Assembly: GCA_947503175.1 (NCBI GenBank)
Contig: CANNCO010000004.1
Coordinates: 1-64,000, forward strand
From: an uncultured Paracoccaceae bacterium
GTDB lineage: Bacteria > Pseudomonadota > Alphaproteobacteria > Rhodobacterales > Rhodobacteraceae
DNA: 64,000 bases
Reading direction: 5' to 3'
The notes beneath the pieces are model-generated. The model was not told where the DNA came from. It searched no databases and worked only from the letters and a program-made list of their open reading frames with translations. Position 1 is the first letter of the stretch; every line of letters begins with the position of its first letter. The position numbers and the translations under genes are program-made. Positions 34,792 to 42,710 of the stretch are shown piece after piece.

Positions 34792-35631
34792 TCAGTCTTC
34801 CTCAAGGGCCGCGCGGGTCCGGGCCAGGGCCTCCACCGCATCAAGCGTGAACGGCGTCCCACAGACCCAATCGGGACCGGACAGGATCACCCGCCCCCCT
34901 GCGAAATAGGGATCGAGCACCGGGTGGCGGGCCACATCCTCAGCCCGCGAATTGCCGGGATAGGGCTGACCCGAGATCAGCACGTCAGGCGCCGCCGTGA
35001 CCAGCGTTTCCAGCGACAGGCGTGCGCCACCGGCAACGCCCCTTTGTTCCGCCAGATTGGCGAACCCCGCATGGGTGATGATGTCATGGGACAGCGTCCC
35101 TGCCCCCAGTGAATACCCGTTGGCATAGAAAAACGCCGCCACCGGCGGGTCTTCGGGGGGCTTTGGCAAGGCCGCGAGACGGGCAACCAAGGCCTCCGCC
35201 ATCTCCTCGGCCCGGTCGCCCTGCCCCATGGCCGCGCCAACGGCGCGCAGCGTATCGGGGATATCGGCAAGGGCGGTGACGGCGGGCACCTGCACCACCT
35301 CCACCCCAAGCTGCCGGAGCATCGCTATGGGCGTGGGGCTGGTGAACGTGCTGGCCAACACCACATCGGGCTGCATCAGAAAAATCTCCTCGGCATTCCC
35401 GTTGTTCAGCGGCAGCTCCCGCGCCCGCGCGACTTGGGGCGAACTCAGCGGATCGGCACTGATCCGCGTCACCGACAAAAGCTGGCCGGGATCGGCCAGA
35501 AGCATCGCGAACTGATCGGTGCACAGGTTCATCGACACGACGCGCGGCGGCGCATCGGCCGGAACCGCCCCGGCCCAGAAACAGGCCAGGGCGGCGAGGA
35601 GGGCGCTAGAACGCCGCACGCAGCCCCACAT
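34792..35631 (-). CDS. btuF: Periplasmic cobalamin-binding protein, BtuF-like
   Basis: About 279 residues if the ATG at 35631 is used, overlapping the btuB 3' end by 26 nt; a GTG at 35619 is an alternative. The N-terminus RRSSALLAALACFWAGAVPADA is a signal peptide. The class III binding-protein fold starts RVVSMNLCTDQFAMLLADP and includes EEIFLMQPDVVLA and VLISGQPYPGN. Position between btuB and cobQ under a cobalamin riboswitch supports B12 as ligand; a siderophore receptor is the alternative by fold alone. No btuC or btuD genes are in the window. Confidence 0.85.
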   Translation of the reverse strand: MWGCVRRSSALLAALACFWAGAVPADAPPRVVSMNLCTDQFAMLLADPGQLLSVTRISADPLSSPQVARARELPLNNGNAEEIFLMQPDVVLASTFTSPTPIAMLRQLGVEVVQVPAVTALADIPDTLRAVGAAMGQGDRAEEMAEALVARLAALPKPPEDPPVAAFFYANGYSLGAGTLSHDIITHAGFANLAEQRGVAGGARLSLETLVTAAPDVLISGQPYPGNSRAEDVARHPVLDPYFAGGRVILSGPDWVCGTPFTLDAVEALARTRAALEED

Positions 35632-37405
35632 AGACCGCCCGGTCCGACGCGTTATAGCCCCGCACCGTCTGGTACTGCTCATCGAACAGGTTCTCGACCC
35701 GCGCATAGGCCTCGACCCTATCGGTCACGTCATAGGAAATCGAGGCATTGGCCAGCGTATAGTCATCCAGCGGCCCGGTATCCGGGAATGCGGTGAAATC
35801 CAGAAGATCCGAGATATGCTGCACCGAGACCGACCCCGAGAGTGCGTCGGTGATATCCGCCGACACGCCCAACAGCGCATCGTGGCGCGGCACGCGGACC
35901 AGCCCGGCATCCTCGGTGGCCGCATCGGTGAACGTATAGGTCCCGAACAGGGTCACCCGGTCCGACACCATGTATTCACCCGAAAGCTCGACCCCCTGCG
36001 TCACCGTCGTGCCCGGCAGTTGCACGTAACCGCCCGAGAAGGTGATCAGGTCGTCGATTTCATTGTAAAACAGCGTCGCGCGGGCAAAGCCCCGGTCAAA
36101 GCGCCGCTCGACACCCAGTTCCAGACCCCGGGCCTGCTCCGGTGTCAGGTTCGGGTTCGCGCCAAACGGCCCGAACAGCTCGTTCAGCGAGGGCGGGCGA
36201 TACCCGGTCCCGGCAGCGGCACGGATCGTCACATCGTCGCCCACCTGCCACGCCAGCGCGGCCCGGCCCGACAGCTGCCCGCCGAACTCGGAATGGTCGT
36301 CATAGCGCAGCGTGAACGCCAGATCGAGATCGTCGGACGCCCGATACTGCACCTCGCCGAACAGCCCGGCTTTCGTGATGTCGCTGTCGGTCGTGCTGAG
36401 CGTGTCCAGCACCAGCGCCGATTCTTCGATCCAGTCGCCGCCGAAGGCCAGCGTCGCATTGCCCAGCTCCGCCGTGCCCTTGTATTCAAGCTTTTCCCGC
36501 TCACCCAGGAACGAGAACGTGAACGCGCCCGGATCCAGCCGGTCGGTTTCCGATCTTGAATAGGCAAGCTCGTGCACGATCCCGCCCGCATCGAACTCGG
36601 CAAAGATCCTTGCGCCGGTCTGCACCTTGTCCAACTCGCCGGTCTCGTCCGACGTACTTCGGTCGAACTCGGCCACCCCGTCATACCGGAAGGCCGAAAA
36701 GCCCAACAGGACCGTATCGGAAAACCGGTGCGAAACCGACAGGTTCATACCCACCTGATCGAACCCGTCCGCTTCGGTATCGCTGTCGCGCGCCGAAAAC
36801 CCTTCGGTACTCACGTTGGTCAGGGTGAAGGCCAGTTCGGTCTGCGCGTCCAGATATCCAAGGCTGACCGACCCCAGATACGTGTCGAAACTCCCCGCCT
36901 CGGCCCGCGCCTCGCCGGAAAAGCCCAGCTCTTCGGGCCGCCATGTGGTGATGTCGACCGACCCGCCCACCGCACTTGCGCCCGCCACCGCCGATTGCGG
37001 GCCTTTCAGCACGGTGATCCTGTCCACGCCCGGCGTGATGAACGTCCCGAAGTCGAACCCGGTCTGGGTGCCCGCCGGATCGGTGATGTCGATCCCGTCC
37101 ACCGTCACCCCGATATAGCTCGATCCAAGCCCGCGAATGCGGAGGCCCGAGGTGGTGCCAAGCCCGCCGTTCGAGCTGAACGACACGCCCGGCAGCGCAT
37201 CAAGCGCGGTGGCCGTATCAAGGCTCAGATCGCTCAGCTCGTCGCCATCGACCACCTCGACCGTCGCGCCGGTGCGGCTGGCTTCCGATGGCAGAATGCC
37301 CCCGTCCACGACGATCTCGTCCAGAACGAACGCATCCTGCGCCGCAGCCTGACCCGCGATCAGCGCGATCACACTGGCCCCGGCCATAATTCCGATATTT
37401 TTCAT
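35606..37405 (-). CDS. btuB: TonB-dependent vitamin B12 receptor
   Basis: 599 residues from the ATG at 37405 with a good purine-rich site upstream. Residues 1-22 are a signal peptide (IMAGASVIALIAGQAAAQ). The TonB box region and plug follow (EIVVDGG, then LPGVSFSSNGGLGTTSGLRI and RITVLKGPQSAVAG). The C-terminal half is a beta-barrel ending in YVGLRAAF with a terminal Phe, as usual for outer-membrane proteins. Located directly behind a cobalamin riboswitch, it should import cobalamin or cobinamide using TonB energy, repressed when B12 is plentiful. Confidence 0.95.
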   Translation of the reverse strand: MKNIGIMAGASVIALIAGQAAAQDAFVLDEIVVDGGILPSEASRTGATVEVVDGDELSDLSLDTATALDALPGVSFSSNGGLGTTSGLRIRGLGSSYIGVTVDGIDITDPAGTQTGFDFGTFITPGVDRITVLKGPQSAVAGASAVGGSVDITTWRPEELGFSGEARAEAGSFDTYLGSVSLGYLDAQTELAFTLTNVSTEGFSARDSDTEADGFDQVGMNLSVSHRFSDTVLLGFSAFRYDGVAEFDRSTSDETGELDKVQTGARIFAEFDAGGIVHELAYSRSETDRLDPGAFTFSFLGEREKLEYKGTAELGNATLAFGGDWIEESALVLDTLSTTDSDITKAGLFGEVQYRASDDLDLAFTLRYDDHSEFGGQLSGRAALAWQVGDDVTIRAAAGTGYRPPSLNELFGPFGANPNLTPEQARGLELGVERRFDRGFARATLFYNEIDDLITFSGGYVQLPGTTVTQGVELSGEYMVSDRVTLFGTYTFTDAATEDAGLVRVPRHDALLGVSADITDALSGSVSVQHISDLLDFTAFPDTGPLDDYTLANASISYDVTDRVEAYARVENLFDEQYQTVRGYNASDRAVYVGLRAAF

Positions 37406-37544
37406 GGGTTTACCCCTGTCCCCTTTGGCGGATTCGCCGCCTGTCCCAATGATGTCGTGGGATCGGGCACGCCCGGTCCGCAGACGGTGTGAAGCACCAC
37501 TACGGACTGAAAGCCGCCGCCCTGCCACACCCCGTGACGGGACT

Positions 37545-37715
37545 GGGTGACCGCGCTGGCAGGTCTCCTGGCTTGCGGGTCATCGCTCGGCCGGCCTTCC
37601 CGGAAGGGCCTTTGGGGCCCCGTCCAGTGGCATAGTCGGCTTCGCTCTCCGCCTACAGTTGCGGGGGCAGCCGTGGATTTGGCCCGAAAGCCGAACCACG
37701 TTCCCTTTTATCGTC
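37545..37715 (-). promoter_or_regulatory. Cobalamin riboswitch upstream of btuB
   Basis: On the minus strand the leader contains in order AAAAGGGAACGTGGTTCGG (about 37693-37711), the core CTGCCCCCGCAACTGTAGG, GCCACTG, GGGAAGGCC, and the highly conserved B12 box GCCAGGAGACCTGCC (37558-37572). This is the standard order of adenosylcobalamin riboswitch elements. It ends about 140 nt before the btuB start. That spacer contains a small GGCGG/CCGCC hairpin at 37427-37441, which could belong to the expression platform controlling translation or transcription. Confidence 0.96.
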
Positions 37716-37735
37716 CCGAAGGACGAACCAGCGTG

Positions 37736-38227
37736 TGCTTTAGCGGTAGTTCGCGGGAGGGGGCGGTGTCAAGCCGTCACCGTCACGGGCCCCGAGACAC
37801 GGAACCCGACCGCGGGTGGGTGCTTCCTTCGCTCTGTCGAACCAGCTCGTCCATCGACAGTCATCCGCCTGACAGAGGGCGGCGCCCGACCGCGGGTGGG
37901 CGCCCCAACGGTCATGCGGCGCGTTTTATCGTGCACCAAATCCCATGTTTCGTTCGGTCGACTGACCTCGCAAAAGCGCCCGCCCATGGGGCGGTCGGGC
38001 GCTGCCCGGCGGCGCTGCGCGCCTTGATTCCGGGCGGTAGACCCGATGGGCTTCACCCGTCATATGCTTGCTAGCTGAATAAAAACTGATAACAATACAG
38101 GATGATTACCCGACGGCTTGCTCGATAATACTCCATGATATGATCTAATACTCGAAACCAGAGCAAGAATCCACTCAACAGTGAAACTTTTCATTAGCCC
38201 CTGGCTGACGAAGCAAAGGAAAATGAA
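37736..38227. other. Gene-free interval with a 16-bp direct repeat and a hairpin, turning AT-rich
   Basis: No convincing gene. The 16-mer CCCGACCGCGGGTGGG occurs at 37805-37820 and again at 37885-37900, exactly 80 nt apart. A GC-rich stem-loop (GCGCCCG ... CGGGCGC) lies at about 37976-38002. The B12 operon promoter should be in the first part, upstream of the riboswitch on the minus strand. From about 38060 the base composition drops abruptly to AT-rich, continuing to about 38600. Confidence 0.5.
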
Positions 38228-38491
38228 ATGTCAGATTTGAATGGTCTTACTTTTTAGTATCGTCTATTCAGACGCTCAGTAGACCGGCCGAAGAAGTATC
38301 TGGGACAGTACCAGATGCCCTATATAATATATTTGATAATCATTCCTTGGGTATTTTCTCTTGCTGTTTATACATGCATGCTTGTTCTCAAAATTGGAGA
38401 TGATATTCCACCAGCATTATTGGGATTCATTTTTATTAGCGGAACTATTATTTATACTGTGATTTGCTCGATATTTGTTAAGGATAAATAA
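38228..38491 (+). pseudogene. AT-rich small membrane-protein ORF with in-frame amber codon
   Basis: ATG 38228 (preceded by AAAGGAAAATGAA) opens MSDLNGLTF, meets TAG at 38255-38257, and stays open in the same frame as YRLFRRSVDRPKKYLGQYQ, then two hydrophobic segments (about YIIYLIIPWVFSLAVYTC and LLGFIFISGTIIYTVICSIF), ending at TAA 38491. Without the TAG it would be an 87-residue two-helix membrane protein with a basic N-terminal tail. A 58-residue version could start at ATG 38315, where a GGGA lies about 8 nt upstream. Codon use is AT-rich and unlike all neighbours, suggesting foreign origin. Amber mutation, sequencing error or genuine restart are all possible. Confidence 0.55.
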
Positions 38492-38629
38492 TTACTGGAT
38501 TCTATTGGCCGTGAAAATACTTGATAGCGCTCATTCCAAATCGGAAGAATGATTGAGATCATACATTCTGCGCTGCATATTCTTCCAAAGCATCAAACTC
38601 AAACGGGAACCTCGGGAAACTCGCCCGCC

Positions 38630-40285
38630 TCACCTCGCAAACTTCTTGTACTTGATCCGCTTCGGCTCCAGCGCATCCGCCCCCAGCCGCCGCTTCTTAT
38701 CCTCTTCGTAATCCTCGAAGTTGCCCTCGAACCATTCCACATGGGCCTCGCCCTCGAAGGCCAGAATATGCGTACAGATCCGGTCAAGGAAGAACCGGTC
38801 GTGCGAGATCACAACGGCGCAGCCCGCGAAATCCACCAAAGCATCCTCCAGCGCCCGCAGCGTCTCCACGTCCAGATCGTTGGTCGGTTCGTCCAGCAAA
38901 AGGACATTCCCGCCCGATTTCAACAGTTTCGCCATATGCACGCGGTTCCGCTCACCGCCCGACAACAGCCCCACCTTCTTCTGCTGGTCGCCGCCCTTGA
39001 AGTTGAACGCCCCGCAATAGGCCCGTGAATTCATCTGCGCGTCGCCCAGCTCGATAATCTCGGCCCCGCCCGAGATTTCCTCCCAGACCGTCGCATTCGG
39101 GTCCAAAGCATCGCGCGATTGGTCCACATAGGCCAGCTTCACCGTATCGCCGTATTCGACCGTCCCCGCATCGGGCTGTTCCTGCCCGGTCAGCATCCTA
39201 AACAGCGTCGTCTTACCCGCGCCGTTCGGGCCGATCACCCCGACGATGCCACCGGGCGGCAGGCTGAACGAAAGCCCCTCGATCAACTGCTTGTCGCCCA
39301 TATGCTTGGCCAGCCCGTCCACCTCGATCACCTTCTGGCCCAGACGCGGGCCATTGGGGATCACGATCTGCGCGCGCCCCACCTTTTCCCGCTCCGACTG
39401 GCCGGCCAGTTCGTTATAGGCGTTGATCCGGGCCTTCTGCTTGGCCTGACGCGCCTTCGCCCCCTGCCGCATCCATTCCAGCTCGCGTTCCAGCGTCTTC
39501 TGCTTGGATTTGTCCTCGCGCGCCTCCTGCTCCAGCCGCTTGGCCTTCTGCTCCAGCCACGACGAATAGTTGCCCTCGTAGGGGATGCCCCGGCCCCGGT
39601 CCAACTCCAGGATCCAGCCGGTGATATCGTCAAGGAAATACCGGTCGTGCGTGACGATCAGGATCGTGCCCTTGTAGTCGATCAGGTGCTGCTGCAGCCA
39701 CGCGATGGTTTCGGCATCCAGATGGTTGGTCGGTTCGTCCAGCAGCAGCATGTCGGGCGCTTCCAGCAAGAGCTTGCACAGCGCCACACGCCGCGCCTCA
39801 CCCCCCGACAGCGTGCCCACGGCTGCGTCATCGGGCGGACAGCGCAGGGCCTCCATCGCCACGTCGATCTGGCTGTCCAGATCCCACAGGTTCTGACTGT
39901 CGATCTCGTCCTGCAGCTTCGCCATCTCGTCGGCGGTCTCGTCGGAATAGTTCATCGCCAGCTCGTTATACTTGTCGAGCTTAGCCTTCTTCTCCGCGAC
40001 CCCCAGCATCACGTTGTCCCGCACCGTCAGGCTTTCATCCAGCTGCGGCTCCTGCGGCAGGTAGCCGACCTTGGCGCCCTCTGCCGCCCAGGCCTCGCCC
40101 GTGAAATCCTTGTCGAGCCCCGCCATGATCCGCAACAGCGTCGACTTACCCGCACCGTTGACGCCCACCACACCGATCTTGACGCCCGGCAGAAAGGACA
40201 GGCGGATATTCTCAAAGCATTTCTTGCCGCCGGGATAGGTCTTCGACACACCATCCATGTGGTAAACGTACTGATAGCTGGCCAT
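38630..40285 (-). CDS. ettA: ABC-F ATPase, energy-dependent translational throttle protein EttA
   Basis: 551 residues from the ATG at 40285. The protein opens [20 protein letters not shown], typical of EttA. It has two ABC cassettes: Walker [15 protein letters not shown] and [13 protein letters not shown], signatures [13 protein letters not shown] and [13 protein letters not shown]. An arm domain and the inter-domain linker rich in basic residues lie between (about 245-320). It has no membrane segments. EttA binds the ribosomal E site and gates entry into elongation according to ATP/ADP. It is a stand-alone housekeeping gene. Confidence 0.96.
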   Translation of the reverse strand: MASYQYVYHMDGVSKTYPGGKKCFENIRLSFLPGVKIGVVGVNGAGKSTLLRIMAGLDKDFTGEAWAAEGAKVGYLPQEPQLDESLTVRDNVMLGVAEKKAKLDKYNELAMNYSDETADEMAKLQDEIDSQNLWDLDSQIDVAMEALRCPPDDAAVGTLSGGEARRVALCKLLLEAPDMLLLDEPTNHLDAETIAWLQQHLIDYKGTILIVTHDRYFLDDITGWILELDRGRGIPYEGNYSSWLEQKAKRLEQEAREDKSKQKTLERELEWMRQGAKARQAKQKARINAYNELAGQSEREKVGRAQIVIPNGPRLGQKVIEVDGLAKHMGDKQLIEGLSFSLPPGGIVGVIGPNGAGKTTLFRMLTGQEQPDAGTVEYGDTVKLAYVDQSRDALDPNATVWEEISGGAEIIELGDAQMNSRAYCGAFNFKGGDQQKKVGLLSGGERNRVHMAKLLKSGGNVLLLDEPTNDLDVETLRALEDALVDFAGCAVVISHDRFFLDRICTHILAFEGEAHVEWFEGNFEDYEEDKKRRLGADALEPKRIKYKKFAR

Positions 40286-40355
40286 GATCCGCTCCTGCAA
40301 CTGGGGTTGCCCCGTTCCTAGTGCGGTGCGGGGCCGGGTTCAATCGGGGTTTGAC

Positions 40356-40607
40356 GTGGAACAGAACAACGACGGACGTTTTCAAAGACTGCGCCGCAAG
40401 GCCATGCGCCGCGCCGCGCGCATTCCACCGGGGCTGCGCAGCGTGGTGGGTGTTCTCCTGATCCTCGGCGGCATCCTAGGCTTCCTGCCGGTCCTCGGTT
40501 TCTGGATGATCCCCCTCGGCATCGCCGTGATCGGCCTCGACATCGCCGCATGGCGCCGACGGCGCAAACGCGCGTCTACTTCACCGCGCCCGCCGCCATC
40601 CCCTTGA
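40356..40607 (+). CDS. Small membrane protein with one hydrophobic hairpin, unknown function
   Basis: 83 residues if the GTG at 40356 is used. It starts with a basic segment (FQRLRRKAMRRAARIPPGLR), followed by a hydrophobic stretch SVVGVLLILGGILGFLPVLG and FWMIPLGIAVIGLDIAAW, then a basic tail RRRRKR. The Gly/Pro-containing hairpin resembles short conserved inner-membrane proteins of alphaproteobacteria. It is divergent from ettA, 70 nt away, and its 3' end overlaps the convergent permease gene by 32 nt. Confidence 0.65.
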   Translation: MEQNNDGRFQRLRRKAMRRAARIPPGLRSVVGVLLILGGILGFLPVLGFWMIPLGIAVIGLDIAAWRRRRKRASTSPRPPPSP

Positions 40608-41496
40608 TGATGTAACGCTCCAGCAGAATGCCTATCACGATCAGGGGCAGGATCGCCGCCGTCGACAGGGCCGCCATGGACCACCAGTTGATCCCCTGAC
40701 TTCCCGTTTGGCTGGCGACCATCACCGGCAATGTCTTGGCATCGGTCGAAGTCAGAAGGGCGGCAAAGAAATACTCGTTCCACGTCAGAACAAGGCTCAG
40801 GATGAACGCCGCCACCATGCCGGGCAGCGCAATCGGCAGGACAATCGTCACGAACGCGCCCCAGATCGACAGCCCGTCCACCAACGCCGCCTCTTCCAGC
40901 TCCACCGGGATCGACGCGAACTGATCGCGCATGATCCAGATGACGATGGGCAGGACCGTGAGCGTATAGAGAAGGATCAGCCCGATCCGTGTGTCCAGCA
41001 GCGCCAGTTCCTTGTAAAGCACCAGAAACGGCAGCGCCAAGACCACCGGCGGCAGGATAAGCTGGCTGAGGAAGAAGAACGAGATATCGGGGTTCCGCAT
41101 GAACCCGAACCGGTATCTGAACCGCGACAGCCCATAAGCCGCCATCGACCCCAGAATGACGGCGAGGGTCGAGGCCGAAACGGCGGTGATCGCCGAATTG
41201 GTGAACCGTTTGATGAATTCCTCGCGCACCGTCGATTCCTGCCCGATCAGCCGCGGCGACAGGCCAAGGCTCTCCCACCCCCGCCATCTGGGCTCGAAAT
41301 CCACGAAGGGCACCAGATGCCCCTGCATCACATTGGGCGCCATTTTGAAGCTGGTGGTGATCGTCCAATAGATCGGAAACAGGCAGATAACCGTCCAGAG
41401 AAACAGAACGCCGTAGATCGCCACCCGGCCCATCCACCATTTCGCGGTGTGGCCCTTGTCGGCCTCGTGATCGTGGAAAATCTGCGCCTCGGCCAT
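40576..41496 (-). CDS. Carbohydrate ABC transporter permease, MalG-like
   Basis: 306 residues with six hydrophobic segments. The EAA loop that contacts the ATPase is visible as VELEEAALVDGLSIWGAF. It belongs to the CUT1 type of sugar importers. It starts 1 nt after the stop of the other permease. With that permease, the binding protein at 42711-44390 and the ATPase encoded on the plus strand at 46815 it probably forms one importer. Substrate not readable from sequence. Confidence 0.93.
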   Translation of the reverse strand: MAEAQIFHDHEADKGHTAKWWMGRVAIYGVLFLWTVICLFPIYWTITTSFKMAPNVMQGHLVPFVDFEPRWRGWESLGLSPRLIGQESTVREEFIKRFTNSAITAVSASTLAVILGSMAAYGLSRFRYRFGFMRNPDISFFFLSQLILPPVVLALPFLVLYKELALLDTRIGLILLYTLTVLPIVIWIMRDQFASIPVELEEAALVDGLSIWGAFVTIVLPIALPGMVAAFILSLVLTWNEYFFAALLTSTDAKTLPVMVASQTGSQGINWWSMAALSTAAILPLIVIGILLERYIIKGMAAGAVK

Positions 41497-41497
41497 C

Positions 41498-42604
41498 CTA
41501 ATACCTCGGGTTCATCCAGCGATCGACCAGCTTCATGAAGACGGTGATCGCGATGACGATAAGCAACAGATAGACGATGGCCAGAAGCGTCCCGTATCCC
41601 ACATTCGACCGGTCCCGGTACTCTCGGAAGATAAAGCTCGTGACCGTATCCGTCGCGCCCCCCGGTCCGCCCGAGGTGACGTTGATCACCACGTCGGCCA
41701 GCTTCAGCTTGAAGATGATGCGGATCAGGATCGCGGTGATCGACACGGGCAGCATCAGGGGAAACGTCACCTCCCAGAACCCGCGCCAGCCCGAAGCGCC
41801 ATCGACCCTCGCGGCCTCCTGCACCTCTTTCGGGATCGCCTGAAGCCCCGCAAGAAGCATGATCATCATGAACGGGATGAACGTCCACGCATCCATCATC
41901 ATGATCATCGCGCGGGCAATCTCCGGATCGCCAAAGAATGACGGCCGGTCCCATCCCAGCCAGCGCGCCAGCCGCGAAATGGGGCCGAACCGGATCTCCA
42001 GCATCGATTTGCCGACCATCCACGACACGGCCACGGGGCTCAGCATCAGGGGCATCAGAAACGCAACGCGAAAGAACTTCCGTGCCTTTATCTGACTGGC
42101 AAGGATCAGCGCCAGACCGAACGCAATGGCGTATTCCACAAGGATCGCCAGCGTGTAATAGACCATGTTTTTCAGGGCGTTCCAGTAAAACGGATCGCCC
42201 CACATCTGCCGGACATTGTCCAGCCCGTTGAACTGCCGCCCATCCGGCGATGACAGGTTCCAGTTCGAAAACGCGATGCCCAGCGCAAATATCAGCGGAA
42301 ACACCACCATCGCCACGACAAACAGCGTCGCGGGCAGGATGAACAGGCTGCGCTTGCCCTGTTCGCCATAAAGCACCACCTGCGCGATGCACAGGCACGT
42401 GGCCCAGAACAGATAGGCATAAAGCGCGGGCCGCCATGTGGCGAACTCCATGCCGATCCGGCCCGCCTCGCTCAGACCCAGCACCACGAACACCGCGACC
42501 ATCACTCCGAACGATCCCCAGATCAGGGTCTTACCCAGCCGCCGCCGCTCCGGGCTGATGGCATCCGATGTCACCACGTGAAGAAGATCGCCCTGCGTGC
42601 TCAT
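41498..42604 (-). CDS. Carbohydrate ABC transporter permease, MalF-like
   Basis: 368 residues. An N-terminal extension adds two or three hydrophobic helices before the conserved permease core. The EAA loop reads VQEAARVDGASGWRGFWEV, typical of MalF/UgpA-type subunits. The core also shows NGLDNVRQMWGDPFYWNALK, the usual family opening of the transport domain. It lies about 107 nt downstream of the binding-protein gene, with two hairpins between. Confidence 0.93.
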   Translation of the reverse strand: MSTQGDLLHVVTSDAISPERRRLGKTLIWGSFGVMVAVFVVLGLSEAGRIGMEFATWRPALYAYLFWATCLCIAQVVLYGEQGKRSLFILPATLFVVAMVVFPLIFALGIAFSNWNLSSPDGRQFNGLDNVRQMWGDPFYWNALKNMVYYTLAILVEYAIAFGLALILASQIKARKFFRVAFLMPLMLSPVAVSWMVGKSMLEIRFGPISRLARWLGWDRPSFFGDPEIARAMIMMMDAWTFIPFMMIMLLAGLQAIPKEVQEAARVDGASGWRGFWEVTFPLMLPVSITAILIRIIFKLKLADVVINVTSGGPGGATDTVTSFIFREYRDRSNVGYGTLLAIVYLLLIVIAITVFMKLVDRWMNPRY

Positions 42605-42641
42605 CCCGCCTCTTCGTTTCTCACCTGTCCCCGGGGGGTTT

Positions 42642-42702
42642 GGGGGGCATCACGCCCCCCAGTCCGCACGCAGTGCCAGAGGTCATGCGCCTTGAAGGCG
42701 CA
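42642..42702 (-). promoter_or_regulatory. Two stem-loops between binding-protein and permease genes
   Basis: TGCGCCTTGAAGGCGCA (42686-42702) and GGGGGGCATCACGCCCCCC (42642-42660) lie in series after the stop of the binding-protein gene. Neither is followed by a long T-run on the minus strand. This is the arrangement that commonly raises the ratio of binding protein to permease through mRNA stability or partial termination; that function is inferred. Confidence 0.65.
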
Positions 42703-42710
42703 CCTTTGGA

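Noticed and set aside
35519-36559. A 346-codon plus-strand frame opposite btuB
   Set aside because: Low-complexity, basic composition and complete overlap with an unmistakable TonB-dependent receptor.
37805-37900. CRISPR array
   Set aside because: Only two copies of a 16-bp repeat with 64 nt between them and no further units or cas genes.
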